Source of the DNA: Eoetvoesia sp035555955 | Lineage (GTDB): Bacteria > Pseudomonadota > Gammaproteobacteria > Burkholderiales > Burkholderiaceae_B | Length of the DNA: 64,000 nt | Reading direction: 5' to 3' | Assembly (NCBI RefSeq): GCF_035555955.1 | Contig: NZ_DATMGA010000070.1 | Coordinates: forward strand, 1 to 64,000 | In this document: piece after piece, positions 43,504 through 53,196 of the stretch | How positions within the stretch are numbered: position 1 is the stretch's first letter | Layout of the letters: each line of letters begins with the position of its first letter | Notes under the pieces: generated by a model | Told to the model about the DNA's origin: nothing | Databases searched by the model: none | What the model saw: only the letters and a program-made list of their open reading frames with translations | Translations under genes and position numbers: made by a program

Positions 43504-44478
43504 TTACAGCTTGAACAGGTTTACGGCATTGGTTCGCCCAATCTTTAGCCGGTCGGCCTCGCTGATGGATGCCGCATCGAACCAGTTCGCCGCATGGTCG
43601 ATGTTCTCGAACGGCCAATCCGTGGAGAACAGGATGCGGTCGGCGCCGATTTCGAGAATGGCGTCGATGAGGGTTTGGGTGCGGAAATTCCCGGAAGTCG
43701 TCAGATAGAAGTTTTCCTGGAAGTACTCGGCGAACGTGCGTTTGGCCGGGTAAGCCTTGGGCGCGTCGGTCCAGCCATTGCGGTTGTCGATGCGCCACAT
43801 GCTGTACGGCAGGCCCTCGCCCATATGGCCCAGGATGATCCGCAGGCGCGGATAGCGGTCGAACAGACCCGAGCCCATCAGGCGCAAGGCATGAACGGCC
43901 GTTTCCTGGCCGAACGCCCAGGTCGGACCCAGCAGCCAGGGATGCCCCTCGTAGATTCTGGCCCGCGACAGAAGCGGATTGCGGGGATGCAGGTAAAACG
44001 GCACGTCCAATTCTTGCACGGTCTTCCAGAAACCGTCGAACTGCGGGGCATCGTAATACACCACGTTCTCGGGGGTATCCACTTGCGAGAAGCCATTGAC
44101 CAGCGTGCCGCGGAACCCCAGGTCCTTGACGCAGCGCTCCAGTTCGCGGGTGGCCCGTTCCGGATCCTGCAAGGGCAGCGCCGCCAGACCCTGGAATCGG
44201 TCGGGGCGCTTGGCCACCTGCTCGGCCAGAAAATCATTGGCCCGCGTGGCGATCTCGCACGCCTTGGCCGTGTCGTGTATGGCCTGAACCGCTGGCGCGT
44301 TCAGCGAAAGCAGCATCATTTCCATGCCGTATTCGTCCATCAGCCGCAAACGGTATTCCTGAATGTCGAGCAAACGCTTGCTCAGCTCTTGCCAACTGTT
44401 ATCCGGAAGGAACCCGGCCGAATCGTTCAATGTTTCGGGAATGGCAAAGTGTTCCTCCAGACCTATTTTTCCTTGCAT
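43504..44478 (-). CDS. Gamma-resorcylate (2,6-dihydroxybenzoate)-type decarboxylase
   Basis: 324 residues of the amidohydrolase-like decarboxylase family (ACMSD superfamily). The start MQGKIGLEEHFAIPETLNDSAGF at 44478 follows GAGGAGATCTGGTC. Metal ligands have counterparts in LEEHF (Glu8, His10), FYLHPRNPL and ILFSTDWPFEN. The close match of the opening and of DRFQGLAALPLQDPERATRELERCVKDLGFRGTLVNGFSQ to reversible gamma-resorcylate/salicylate decarboxylases supports the call. It removes the carboxyl from a 2-hydroxybenzoate in the cytoplasm. Substrate could also be 2,3- or 2,5-dihydroxybenzoate. Confidence 0.85.
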   Translation of the reverse strand: MQGKIGLEEHFAIPETLNDSAGFLPDNSWQELSKRLLDIQEYRLRLMDEYGMEMMLLSLNAPAVQAIHDTAKACEIATRANDFLAEQVAKRPDRFQGLAALPLQDPERATRELERCVKDLGFRGTLVNGFSQVDTPENVVYYDAPQFDGFWKTVQELDVPFYLHPRNPLLSRARIYEGHPWLLGPTWAFGQETAVHALRLMGSGLFDRYPRLRIILGHMGEGLPYSMWRIDNRNGWTDAPKAYPAKRTFAEYFQENFYLTTSGNFRTQTLIDAILEIGADRILFSTDWPFENIDHAANWFDAASISEADRLKIGRTNAVNLFKL

Positions 44479-44567
44479 GACCAGATCTCCTCTAAGTTCG
44501 GATAGTGCTACCAAAGTTTTGGGCGGATACCGCTGCCGGATTCCGCCGCCGCAATAAAAACCGGATG

Positions 44568-45839
44568 CTAATACTGCCCCTTGGGCTCCAGGCCAAGCAT
44601 TTGCTGGCCCACCATGGACGATACCGCGTCCCAGTTGAGGCTTATGTGCTTGGCGATGGCGTTGCCGTCGCGCCAGAACCGCTGGATAGGCTGATCCAGC
44701 GCCAGCCCGTTCCCGCCCACATTGTCGAACACCGCGTTGATGGCATCGCGGGCCATGCGCGCGGCGAAGGCGTGATCGCGCCGATTGCGGATCCGGGTTG
44801 CAACGTCGATGGCATGCCCTGCCGCCGCCATCTGCTCGACCTGCGCCGTGTCGCGATAGATGAGCAGGCGAGCGGCATCCAGCAGGGCCGTCGCTTCCGC
44901 CACCCGGGACTGGACCGGGAAGAACTCGCGCAGCTTGCCGCCCCCGCCCGCCACGGCGCCGCGCGTCACCCGAACGCCCGCTATATGCATGAACTCGTCG
45001 ATGGCGCCTTGCGCGGCGCCCAGGATGGGCGCCACCAGGCATACCGGCACGGCCGAAAGAAACGGTATCCGGTATACCGGATTGTCGTTGGTCAAGGAAC
45101 CTGGCGGGTTATTCGACGAAGCCTGGGCGAAGGTCAGTTTGCGATGGGCCGGCACGAACACCGGCTTTTCGATCCACACCGTCTTGGAGCCCGTGCCCGC
45201 CTGGCCGGCGGTAAACCAGTCGTCGTCGATCTCCCAGTCGGACCTGGGCACCAGCAGGAAGCCGGCATGCTTTTCCGGAATCTCGTCGTCCGGCGGGAAG
45301 AACACGCCAATGAACGCCCACGAGGAATTATCGATATTGGACGACCAATGCCATTTGCCCGACACCAGGTAGCCGCCGTCGACCTTCTGGGCGTCGGTCA
45401 CCGGCGCATAGGAGCCGCACAAGATGGCGTCCGGATTCTCGCCCCAGACATCCTCCTGCGCCTGCAGGGGGCAAGTGCCCAGCAGCCACTGGTGCACCAT
45501 GCCCAGCGAGCAGCCCCAGGACGACGAGGGGCAGCCCCGGGCCAGTTCGCTGATGATGTCGATGAAAGGGGTGAAACCGTACTCGTACCCGCCGAACCGG
45601 GACGGCTGCATCAACCGGAAGAAGCCCGCCTCGCGGAACAAGGACGTGGTGTGCTCGGACACACGGCGCTCCGCCTCTGTGCGGCGCGCGTTTTCCTTCA
45701 GGTAGCCATCGGCCAGATCACGCGCCCGGCCCAACAGCGCCGCACACTCGGGGGCGCCCGGAGCGGACGTGCGCCGCGCCGGCGTATCAAACCATGCCGC
45801 TTCCGGAGGAGTGAAATCGCAGGTTTCTGAGTGATTCAT
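44568..45839 (-). CDS. Two-component flavin monooxygenase, oxygenase subunit (acyl-CoA dehydrogenase fold)
   Basis: 423 residues of the class D flavin monooxygenases (HpaA/HsaA/resorcinol hydroxylase type). N-terminal helical domain with FREAGFFRLMQPSRFGGYEYGFTPFIDIISELARGCPSSSWGCSLGMVHQW, middle beta domain (VSGKWHWSSNIDNSSWAFIGV) and C-terminal helices ending FDNVGGNGLALDQPIQRFWRDGNAIAKHISLNWD, which is diagnostic for this group rather than true acyl-CoA dehydrogenases. It hydroxylates a phenolic ring using reduced flavin from the reductase encoded divergently at 46174. Located upstream of the decarboxylase gene, it may act on the resulting phenol. Confidence 0.87.
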   Translation of the reverse strand: MNHSETCDFTPPEAAWFDTPARRTSAPGAPECAALLGRARDLADGYLKENARRTEAERRVSEHTTSLFREAGFFRLMQPSRFGGYEYGFTPFIDIISELARGCPSSSWGCSLGMVHQWLLGTCPLQAQEDVWGENPDAILCGSYAPVTDAQKVDGGYLVSGKWHWSSNIDNSSWAFIGVFFPPDDEIPEKHAGFLLVPRSDWEIDDDWFTAGQAGTGSKTVWIEKPVFVPAHRKLTFAQASSNNPPGSLTNDNPVYRIPFLSAVPVCLVAPILGAAQGAIDEFMHIAGVRVTRGAVAGGGGKLREFFPVQSRVAEATALLDAARLLIYRDTAQVEQMAAAGHAIDVATRIRNRRDHAFAARMARDAINAVFDNVGGNGLALDQPIQRFWRDGNAIAKHISLNWDAVSSMVGQQMLGLEPKGQY

Positions 45840-45888
45840 GGGTTGCCTCGATGTTTTTAGGAATGACTCTGTCCAGCTAATCTAGTCC

Positions 45889-45914
45889 TTTTTATTTGTA
45901 TTTTCAAATAAAAA
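45889..45914. promoter_or_regulatory. Palindromic operator, copy 1
   Basis: Perfect 10-base inverted repeat TTTTTATTTG (45889-45898) / CAAATAAAAA (45905-45914) with spacer TATTTT, about 50 bases upstream of the oxygenase start. The size and spacing fit a MarR-type dimer. A second copy with the same core and spacer lies at 46770-46797. Confidence 0.7.
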
Positions 45915-45932
45915 TTGCAGTTTCATCGTAAA

Positions 45933-46043
45933 TTCAGTGTAAACCCTGAAAGATTCGAATAGGTGCTTCCATTACGCTACAGCCACTGTAAACCCTTTTA
46001 TTCTCAATGCACTGCACCATTTACTCGGACAAGGGTAAACCCC
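45933..46043. repeat. Three direct repeats of GTAAACCC
   Basis: GTAAACCC occurs at 45939-45946, 45988-45995 and 46035-46042, spaced 49 and 47 bases apart (four to five helical turns). The first copy is embedded in a TTCAG (45933-45937) / CTGAA (45946-45950) dyad. Possibly binding sites for a second regulator or looping protein. Confidence 0.45.
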
Positions 46044-46173
46044 ATGAAACAAAGCCATGACTCTTGCCTTGCTTTGGAATAAACTAAAAAAACAAGTTGC
46101 GTAATCAATAAATATTTATCTTGCAGTACTCAAGGTGTCATCGCCTTGGCCACTGGAAACCACGGAGAAAGCC

Positions 46174-46731
46174 ATGACTCCAGCAACGCATGCGGCAGCG
46201 CCCCCGCCTCCCCACGTCCACAGCGGCGATACGGCGGCCATCCACCACGACCCGCGCGACCTGCGCAACGCCCTGGGAAAATTCGCAACCGGCGTCTGCG
46301 TCATCACCACCCGCGGACCGGACGGCAAGCTCGAGGGCCTGACGGCAAACTCCTTTTGCTCGATCTCGCTCGATCCCCCCATCGTGTTGTGGAGCCTGCG
46401 CAAAGACGCCGGCAGCCTGTCCACTTTCAAAGAGGCCTCCCACTTCTGCATCAATGTCCTGCACGCGCGCCAGGTCGGCATGTCCCGGCACTTCTGCAGC
46501 CCCCAATTGAACAAATTCGACGGCGTGGCGGACGAATTCACCGAAGGCCTGCAGGGCATACCCGCGCTCAAGAACGCCCTCGCCACCTTCGAATGCGAAC
46601 AGCTCGAACACCATTCCGTCGGCGACCACATTGTTTTTTACGGCGCGGTAAAGCGGTACACCTATTCGCAAGCCACGCCGCTGGCGTTCCACTCGGGCGC
46701 CTATACAACCGTACAACCCTTGTCGGATTGA
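46174..46731 (+). CDS. Flavin reductase (HpaC/HsaB-type) of the two-component monooxygenase
   Basis: 185 residues; start ATG at 46174 after GGAGAAAGCC (an upstream in-frame ATG lacks a binding site). The flavin reductase-like FMN-binding split barrel has DLRNALGKFATGVCVITTRGPDGKLEGLTANSFCSISLDPPIVLWSLRKDAGS and HFCINVLHARQVGMSRHF. It supplies reduced flavin using NAD(P)H to the oxygenase encoded divergently at 44568-45839. An N-terminal His/Pro/Ala-rich tail of about 25 residues is unconserved. Confidence 0.9.
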   Translation: MTPATHAAAPPPPHVHSGDTAAIHHDPRDLRNALGKFATGVCVITTRGPDGKLEGLTANSFCSISLDPPIVLWSLRKDAGSLSTFKEASHFCINVLHARQVGMSRHFCSPQLNKFDGVADEFTEGLQGIPALKNALATFECEQLEHHSVGDHIVFYGAVKRYTYSQATPLAFHSGAYTTVQPLSD

Positions 46732-47069
46732 CCGGCTGGCCGGGCGACGCAATCATTTTTATATCGATCAAATTTATATGTATTTTCAAATAAATTTATC
46801 AAGACAATTTCATCCAGGCAAAACTCTTCAATCAACTTAATTTTCAATATTTTCATTAATTTAATTAGGAAATTCATTACCAAAACCTTTGAAACGGTCT
46901 AAGTAAATTCCCCAATAAAATTTCATTTACAAATAAACAACTAGCCAATAGCATCTATAGATACAAGAAAAAAAGTCGTGCATGCCACTGCGGATCCTTC
47001 CATCACCAGCCGCGGCGGCCCAATAAACGCAACGCATTTTTTGCGGAATATCCGCTCAAGGAGACCAAC
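46732..47069. other. A/T-rich intergenic region before the ABC importer operon
   Basis: 338 bases with no gene. It holds operator copy 2 (46770-46797), a half-site-like TTTCATTTACAAATAAA (46921-46937), a GCGGA/TCCGC dyad near 47043-47055 and the AGGAGA binding site of the binding protein gene. Confidence 0.6.
46770..46797. promoter_or_regulatory. Palindromic operator, copy 2
   Basis: AAATTTATATG (46770-46780) / CAAATAAATTT (46787-46797), ten of eleven bases complementary, spacer TATTTT identical to copy 1. It lies between the flavin reductase gene and the ABC importer operon and shares the core TATTTTCAAATAAA with copy 1. Confidence 0.68.
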
Positions 47070-48248
47070 ATGTTGAAGGCAATAACAACCGCACTGTTCG
47101 GCCTGGCTCTCGTGCAAGGCACGGCCCATGCCGACGACTCCATCAAGATCGGCTTCATCGCCAGCCTGTCGGGCAGCCAGGCAGTACTCGGAAGAGACCT
47201 GCTCGATGGCTTCAATCTTGGCCTCAAATCGCTGGGCGGCAAGCTGGGCGGGCATGCCGCCGAGGTCATCGTCATGGACGACCAGGGCAAGCCCGACGTC
47301 GGCGCCCAGGCGGCGCAAAAGCTCGTCGAGCGCGACCGCGTTCCCATCGTGACCGGCATCAACCTTTCCAACGTGCTGCTCGCCGCCGTGCCCAAGGTGC
47401 TCGATGCCGGCAAAATCTATATCAGCCTCAATGCAGGGCCATCCGAACTGGCGGGCCGCGACTGCTCGCCCCATTTCTTCAGCATCGCGCACCAGAACGA
47501 CACCGGGCCCGAAACCCTGGGCCTCTACCTGAACAGCATCGACGTCAAAAACCTGTACATCATGTCGGCCAACTTCGCCGCGGGCAAAGACATGGTCGCC
47601 GGGCTCAAGCGCACCTATAAGGGCAAGGTCGACGCCACGGTCTACACGCAATTCGGGCAGCTCGATTATTCGGCCGAACTGGCCAAGCTGCGCAGCGTCA
47701 ACCCCAAGGCCTTGTTCACGTTCTATCCAGGCGGCATGGGCGTCAACTTCTCCAAGCAAATGGATCAGGCTGGCCTGAAAGGCAAGATCCCCGTGTATTC
47801 CTCCTTCCTGCCCGACCAGGACTCCCTGCCCGCCATGGGCGACGCCGCGCTGGGCATGGAATCCACCGGCTACTGGAGCGTCAAGCTCGACAACCCCCTG
47901 AACAAACAATTCGTGGCCGACTTCGAAAAAGCCTACAACCGAATCCCTTCGACCCGGGCCGCCGTAGGCTACGACGGCGCGCGCATCATCGATGCGGCCC
48001 TGAAGGAAAACGGCGGCAAATTCGGCTCGGCGGACGCCTTCGCCAAGGCCATGCACAGCATCGACTTCAAGTCCGTACGCGGCAGCCTGAAGTTCAACAC
48101 CAACAACTTCCCTATCCAGAACTTCTACCTGTTCAAGGTCGAAAAGAACGACAAGGGCCAGTTGGTGAATGCCGTGGTCAAGACCGTCGCCACCGCCTAC
48201 GCCGATTCCTACGTAGGCCAGTGCAAAATGCCGAAGGCCAAGCCCTAA
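47070..48248 (+). CDS. Liv-type ABC transporter periplasmic binding protein
   Basis: 392 residues, AGGAGACCAAC before the ATG. The signal peptide MLKAITTALFGLALVQGTAHA precedes DDSIKIGFIASLSGSQAVLGRDLLDGFNLGLKSLGGKLGG. It is a type-1 periplasmic binding protein (IMSANFAAGKDMVAGLKRTY; LFTFYPGGMGVNFSKQMDQAGL). It is the first gene of a complete five-gene importer within an aromatic degradation cluster, so an aromatic acid ligand is plausible. It is only distantly similar to the tandem pair at the left end. Confidence 0.9.
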   Translation: MLKAITTALFGLALVQGTAHADDSIKIGFIASLSGSQAVLGRDLLDGFNLGLKSLGGKLGGHAAEVIVMDDQGKPDVGAQAAQKLVERDRVPIVTGINLSNVLLAAVPKVLDAGKIYISLNAGPSELAGRDCSPHFFSIAHQNDTGPETLGLYLNSIDVKNLYIMSANFAAGKDMVAGLKRTYKGKVDATVYTQFGQLDYSAELAKLRSVNPKALFTFYPGGMGVNFSKQMDQAGLKGKIPVYSSFLPDQDSLPAMGDAALGMESTGYWSVKLDNPLNKQFVADFEKAYNRIPSTRAAVGYDGARIIDAALKENGGKFGSADAFAKAMHSIDFKSVRGSLKFNTNNFPIQNFYLFKVEKNDKGQLVNAVVKTVATAYADSYVGQCKMPKAKP

Positions 48249-48280
48249 ACCTCAATGCGAACAGATAGCGAACCGATATC

Positions 48281-49153
48281 ATGACCCTATCCCTGTTCAT
48301 CGAACAAGCGCTCAATGGCCTGCAATTCGGGGTCATGCTGTTCCTGATCGCCGCGGGGTTCACACTGGTGTTCGGCATCATGAACCTGGTGAACCTTGCG
48401 CACGGCTCCTTCTACATGATCGGGGCCTACCTGTTCGCGACCATCCTGCAAAGAGTCGGCGCATTCTGGGTCAGCGTGGCGCTGGCGGTCGTCCTTACCG
48501 GATTCGTCGGCGCCCTGCTCGAACGCGTGGCGCTCAAGCCCTTCTATCGCCGACCCTATCTGGATCAGGTGCTGGCAACGCTGGGGCTCATCCTGTTCTT
48601 CAACGAGCTTACCCGCATCATCTGGGGGGCCCAGCCGCTCAGCGTCCCGCTGCCCGCGGCGCTGGCCACCTCGGTGCCCATCATCGGCAGCCTTTCCTAT
48701 CCCACCATCAGGCTCGTCATCCTGGCCATCGGCGTCCTCGTCGCACTGCTTCTTTATCTTATCGTCGCCAAAACGCGCATGGGCATGCTGGTGCGGGCCG
48801 GCGCCAGCAACCGCACCTTCATCGGCGCGCTGGGCATCAACGTCAATACCGTTTTCTCCTGCGCGTTCAGCGTCGGCGCGGCGCTTGCCGGCCTGGCCGG
48901 CGCCCTGGCCGCCCCCATACTGGCCGTCGAGGCGGGCATGGGCGAAAGCGTGCTTATCTTCGCGCTCATCGTCGTGGTCATCGGCGGCATCGGGTCGTTT
49001 CGCGGCGCCTTCGCGGCCGCCATCCTGGTCGGCCTCATCGACACCTTCGGCCGCCTGCTGCTCTCGCCGCTGCTCGGCGACATTTCCGTATACCTGCTGA
49101 TGGCGGTCATCCTGTCATGGCGCCCTCAAGGCCTGTTCCCCGCCAATGGATAA
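48281..49153 (+). CDS. livH: LivH-type ABC transporter permease
   Basis: 290-residue inner-membrane permease beginning MTLSLFIEQALNGLQFGVMLFLIAAGFTLVFGIMNLVNLAHGSFYMIGAYLF, a textbook LivH opening. The C-terminal GLAGALAAPILAVEAGMGESVLIFALIVVVIGGIGSFRGAFAAAILVGLIDTFGR is the ATPase-contact loop and following helices. It overlaps the livM start by eight bases. Confidence 0.92.
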   Translation: MTLSLFIEQALNGLQFGVMLFLIAAGFTLVFGIMNLVNLAHGSFYMIGAYLFATILQRVGAFWVSVALAVVLTGFVGALLERVALKPFYRRPYLDQVLATLGLILFFNELTRIIWGAQPLSVPLPAALATSVPIIGSLSYPTIRLVILAIGVLVALLLYLIVAKTRMGMLVRAGASNRTFIGALGINVNTVFSCAFSVGAALAGLAGALAAPILAVEAGMGESVLIFALIVVVIGGIGSFRGAFAAAILVGLIDTFGRLLLSPLLGDISVYLLMAVILSWRPQGLFPANG

Positions 49154-50184
49154 GTCGATGCAACCACCACCTCCCAAGCCATCGAGCCGGTTCGCCGCCA
49201 TTCCCCGAATTCCGCCGGGAATCCTTCTTGCCGTCATAACCCTGGTTCTCGCGCTGTTCCCCGTCGTGGCGTACTACATCGACACCCCGTTCTATGTAAC
49301 GCTGCTCACGCGCATCATGATCTTCGCCATCATCGCCATAAGCCTGGGCTTCATCCTGGGGTTCGCGGGGCTGGTGTGCTTCGGCCAGGCCGCCTTTGCG
49401 GGAATCGGCGCCTACGTGGTCCTCATCATGTCCGACCACGTCCGGAACGGCGTGCCGCTCCTTACCTGGCCCTTCACCATACCCAGCAGCGCCAGCGCGT
49501 TCATCACCTGGCCGGCGGCCATGCTCGTCTCCGCGCTCGCGGCCCTGGTCATCGGCCTTATCGCCCTGCGCACCCGGGGCGTGTATTTCATCATGCTGAC
49601 CCTGGCCTTCGCCCAGATGATCTACTTCTTCTTCGTCAACCTGGACGCCTACGGCGGCGAAGACGGCATGCGGCTGCACGACCGCTCCAGCACGGCGGGG
49701 CTGCTCAACCTGGACAACCATGTCGTCTTCTACTACGTTACCTTCGTCATCCTGGCGCTTGTCTATATTTTCCTGCGACGACTGGTGGACTCGCGCTTCG
49801 GGCTCGTCCTGCGCGGCAACCGGCAAAACGAACGCAGAATGGCCGCGCTGGGCTTTTCATGCTTCAAATACAGGCTCACGGCCTTCGTCATCTCGGGCGC
49901 CATCGCCGGTCTGGCCGGCGCGCTCATGATCAACCACGGCAAGTTCATCAGCCCGGCCTTCATGCACTGGGTCCGTTCCAGCGACATCATCGCCATGGTG
50001 GTCCTTGGGGGAACCGGCAACCTCATGGGCCCGGTGTTGGGCGCGGCGGCAATCCTTGGGCTCGAAGACGTACTGTCCAGCTACACCGAACACTGGCAAA
50101 TCGTATACGGCCCGCTGCTGCTCATCTGCGTTCTCTTCGCACGGCGTGGGCTGTACGGCATTCTTACCGGACGCGGGGGCGACA

Positions 50185-50192
<8 letters not shown>
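49146..50192 (+). CDS. livM: LivM-type ABC transporter permease
   Basis: 348 residues. The ATG at 49146 overlaps livH; the ATG at 49158 (MQPPPPKPSSRF) is an alternative start. Membrane segments include LLAVITLVLALFPVVAYYI and IMIFAIIAISLGFILGFAGLVCFGQAAFAGIGAYVVLIM. The LivM loop AISGLAGALMINHGKFISPAFMHWVRSSDIIAMVVLGGTGNLMGPVLGAA is present in this form. Its stop overlaps livG by eight bases. Confidence 0.92.
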
Positions 50193-50947
<755 letters not shown>

Positions 50948-50955
<8 letters not shown>

Positions 50956-51637
50956 AGTCGAAGACCTGCAATCGGGCTATGGCAGAAGCCGCGTGCTGTT
51001 CGGCATTTCCCTGGCGGTGGAACGGGGCGAGGTCGTCACCATGCTGGGCCGCAACGGCATGGGCAAGACCACGACCATCCACACAATGATGGGCATCGTC
51101 CAGCCCACAGCCGGAAGCGTGCTGTTCGACGGGCAGCCCATAACCGGCCTGCCGCCCTACCGTATCTGCCGCCTGGGCATCGGGCTGGTGCCCGAAGGGC
51201 GGCACGTCACGCCCAATCTCACCGTCGAGGAAAACCTCGTCGCCACGGCGCGCGGGCCCGGCCCCTGGAACCTCGCGGAAGCCTACCGCATGTTCCCGCG
51301 CCTGCACGAACGCCGGCGCTTCATGGGCGGGCAGCTTTCGGGCGGCGAGCAGCAAATGCTGGCCATTTCCCGAGCGCTGCTCACCAACCCGCGGCTGCTC
51401 ATCCTGGACGAAGCCACCGAGGGGCTCGCCCCCCTCATCCGCGAGGAAATATGGCAATGCATCTGGGAGCTCAAAAAGAAAGGCCAGTCCATACTCATCA
51501 TCGACAAGAACATCGACGCGCTGACGCAAATCGCCGACCGTCACTACATTATCGAAAAAGGACAAGTCATCTGGCACGGAACCAGCGAACAACTGCAGTC
51601 GCACCCCGAACTCAGCCAACGGCACCTGAGCGTTTGA
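50948..51637 (+). CDS. livF: LivF-type ABC transporter ATPase
   Basis: 229 residues starting MLKVEDLQSGYGRSRVLFGISLAVERGEVVTMLGRNGMGKTTTIHTMMG (Walker A GRNGMGKTT). LivF features are LGIGLVPEGRHVTPNLTVEENLVATA, the signature LSGGEQQMLAISRAL and Walker B LLILDEATEGLAP. The switch residue region reads ILIIDKNIDAL, with Lys where LivG has His, as is common in LivF. Final gene of the importer. Confidence 0.93.
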
Positions 51638-51726
51638 ATCCCGGCGCCGCCGCCGGGCCCGGCGCCATATCGTCGGGATGCCGGTAAAATCCGGAGCAGG
51701 CTGAAATTTTATAAGACCACCAACGC

Positions 51727-52194
51727 ATGAAAACCGACAGCGAATTCAAGCTAGACGAATACGCCCTTGAAAAGGCCGTGCCCTATTTGCTCAATCGGGC
51801 CGGCGTACGCATCGGCGAAACGTTTTCCAAAGAGCTGGTCAAATTCAACCTGACCCTGCCCATGTACCGGGTGCTGGCTTCGCTGCTGCGCATCGACGCC
51901 CAGCGCATGACCCACTTGGCCGAATACACGTCCATCGACATCTCCACCCTCTCCCGGCTCATCGCAGCCATGGAAAGAAAAAAGCTGGTGCGCCGTCAGC
52001 CCGGCGAAACAGACCGAAGGTCGGTTCACGTGGTACTGGAGGAAGCCGGCAGAGATCTGGGCATGCGCGTCGCCCCGCTTGCCGACCTGTACGAAAGGGT
52101 GGCCCTTTCAAATATTTCGGCCGACGAAATCGCCACGCTGAAGCGCCTGCTCGTGCAAATCTACGACAATATCGGCTCCCTGGGCCGCCCCTGA
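51727..52194 (+). CDS. MarR-family transcriptional regulator
   Basis: 155 residues. The winged helix is LPMYRVLASLLRIDAQRMTHLAEYTSIDISTLSRLIAAMERKKLVRRQPGETDRRSVHVVLEEAGRDL, with the DxRS wing motif as DRRS. Flanking helices form the dimer interface. It is located 89 bases after livF and before the hydrolase gene; it is a natural candidate to bind the two palindromic operators at 45889 and 46770. Ligand unknown, phenolic acid likely by family precedent. Confidence 0.88.
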   Translation: MKTDSEFKLDEYALEKAVPYLLNRAGVRIGETFSKELVKFNLTLPMYRVLASLLRIDAQRMTHLAEYTSIDISTLSRLIAAMERKKLVRRQPGETDRRSVHVVLEEAGRDLGMRVAPLADLYERVALSNISADEIATLKRLLVQIYDNIGSLGRP

Positions 52195-52295
52195 GCCGGC
52201 ATCGCCTGAAATACGGGTCCGCCACAACCATCAACGAACACGGCCGGCAGTTGCTAGAATGGGTGTAAATACATAAACACCATCAGGGGCGAGAC

Positions 52296-53165
52296 ATGGC
52301 TGCCAAAGTATTCCTGGACTACGACCAAGAAGCGCTGGATCGGGCGTTCGATCAACAAGCATGGGCGTCCAACGGCGCCGAAACCCTCGAACACTACAAA
52401 ACCCTGGGCGAGCAGGCGCGGGCCAGCCTTCCTTGCCGGCTGAACCTCCAGTACGGCGCCGGCCCCGACGAATTCCTGGATTTGTTCCCCGCCGGCCCGG
52501 CACCCGCCCCCGTGCATATCCACATCCATGGCGGCGGCTGGCGCCTGCAACGCAAGGAAGATGCCTCGCACGCCGCGCCCGCGATCACGCAGGCCGGCAT
52601 GCATTACGTCGCGCCCGACTTCAGCGCCCTGCCCGGCCGGCGGCTGCCCGAAGTCGTCGACCAATCGGCCCGGGCCGTGGCCTGGATCCACCAGCATGCC
52701 CAGGCACTGAACATCGACCCCGACCGCATCTTCATTTCAGGCCATTCATCCGGCGGGCATGTATGCGCCGTGCTCCTGACACTGGACTGGTCAAAATACG
52801 GCCTGCCGCCGGACGTCATAAAGGGCGGCCTGTGCATCAGCGGCATGTACGACATGGAGCCAGTGCTGCTGAGCGCGCGGCGTTCGTATGTCGAGCTCGA
52901 CCCCCAGGAGGCACGCGCGCTCAGCCCCGTGGCAACGCATGCGGCCATCTCTTGCCCGGTAAGCATTGCCTACGCCCAGAACGACAGCCCCGAATTCATC
53001 CGCCAGGCCCGGCAATTCGCCGACGCCCTGACGGGCGCCCGGCTACCTTGCGAGCTGATCCAGGTTCCCAATACCAACCATTACGAAATCATCGGCCGGC
53101 TGGCATCGCTTGCGCAAACATGCCGCGCATTCGAGGCGGGCTTCGCCAACGCCGCAAGGCCCTGA
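52296..53165 (+). CDS. Alpha/beta hydrolase (arylformamidase/HSL-type esterase)
   Basis: 289 residues. Oxyanion-hole motif HIHGGGWRLQRKEDASHAAPAI and nucleophile elbow ISGHSSGGHVCAVLLTLDW place it with kynurenine formamidase-like and hormone-sensitive-lipase-like hydrolases. The acid/base pair is probably in VSIAYAQNDSPEFIRQAR and VPNTNHYEIIGRLA. No signal peptide, so cytoplasmic. Kynurenine formamidase activity cannot be concluded; an aromatic ester or amide substrate would suit the cluster. Confidence 0.8.
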   Translation: MAAKVFLDYDQEALDRAFDQQAWASNGAETLEHYKTLGEQARASLPCRLNLQYGAGPDEFLDLFPAGPAPAPVHIHIHGGGWRLQRKEDASHAAPAITQAGMHYVAPDFSALPGRRLPEVVDQSARAVAWIHQHAQALNIDPDRIFISGHSSGGHVCAVLLTLDWSKYGLPPDVIKGGLCISGMYDMEPVLLSARRSYVELDPQEARALSPVATHAAISCPVSIAYAQNDSPEFIRQARQFADALTGARLPCELIQVPNTNHYEIIGRLASLAQTCRAFEAGFANAARP

Positions 53166-53196
53166 CCCAACCCACCACATTTCCGGAGCACTCACC

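Larger units (their letters stand above)
45840..46173. other. Divergent A/T-rich control region of the flavin monooxygenase genes
   Basis: 334 bases with no gene, much more A/T-rich than its surroundings. It holds the palindromic operator at 45889-45914, the three spaced GTAAACCC repeats (45939, 45988, 46035) and the GGAGA ribosome binding site of the reductase. It presumably carries both divergent promoters. Confidence 0.65.

Noticed and set aside
51641..51667. G/C-rich inverted repeat after livF as a terminator
   Set aside because: The GGCGCC blocks are self-complementary in several registers and no T-run follows; no reliable terminator structure.
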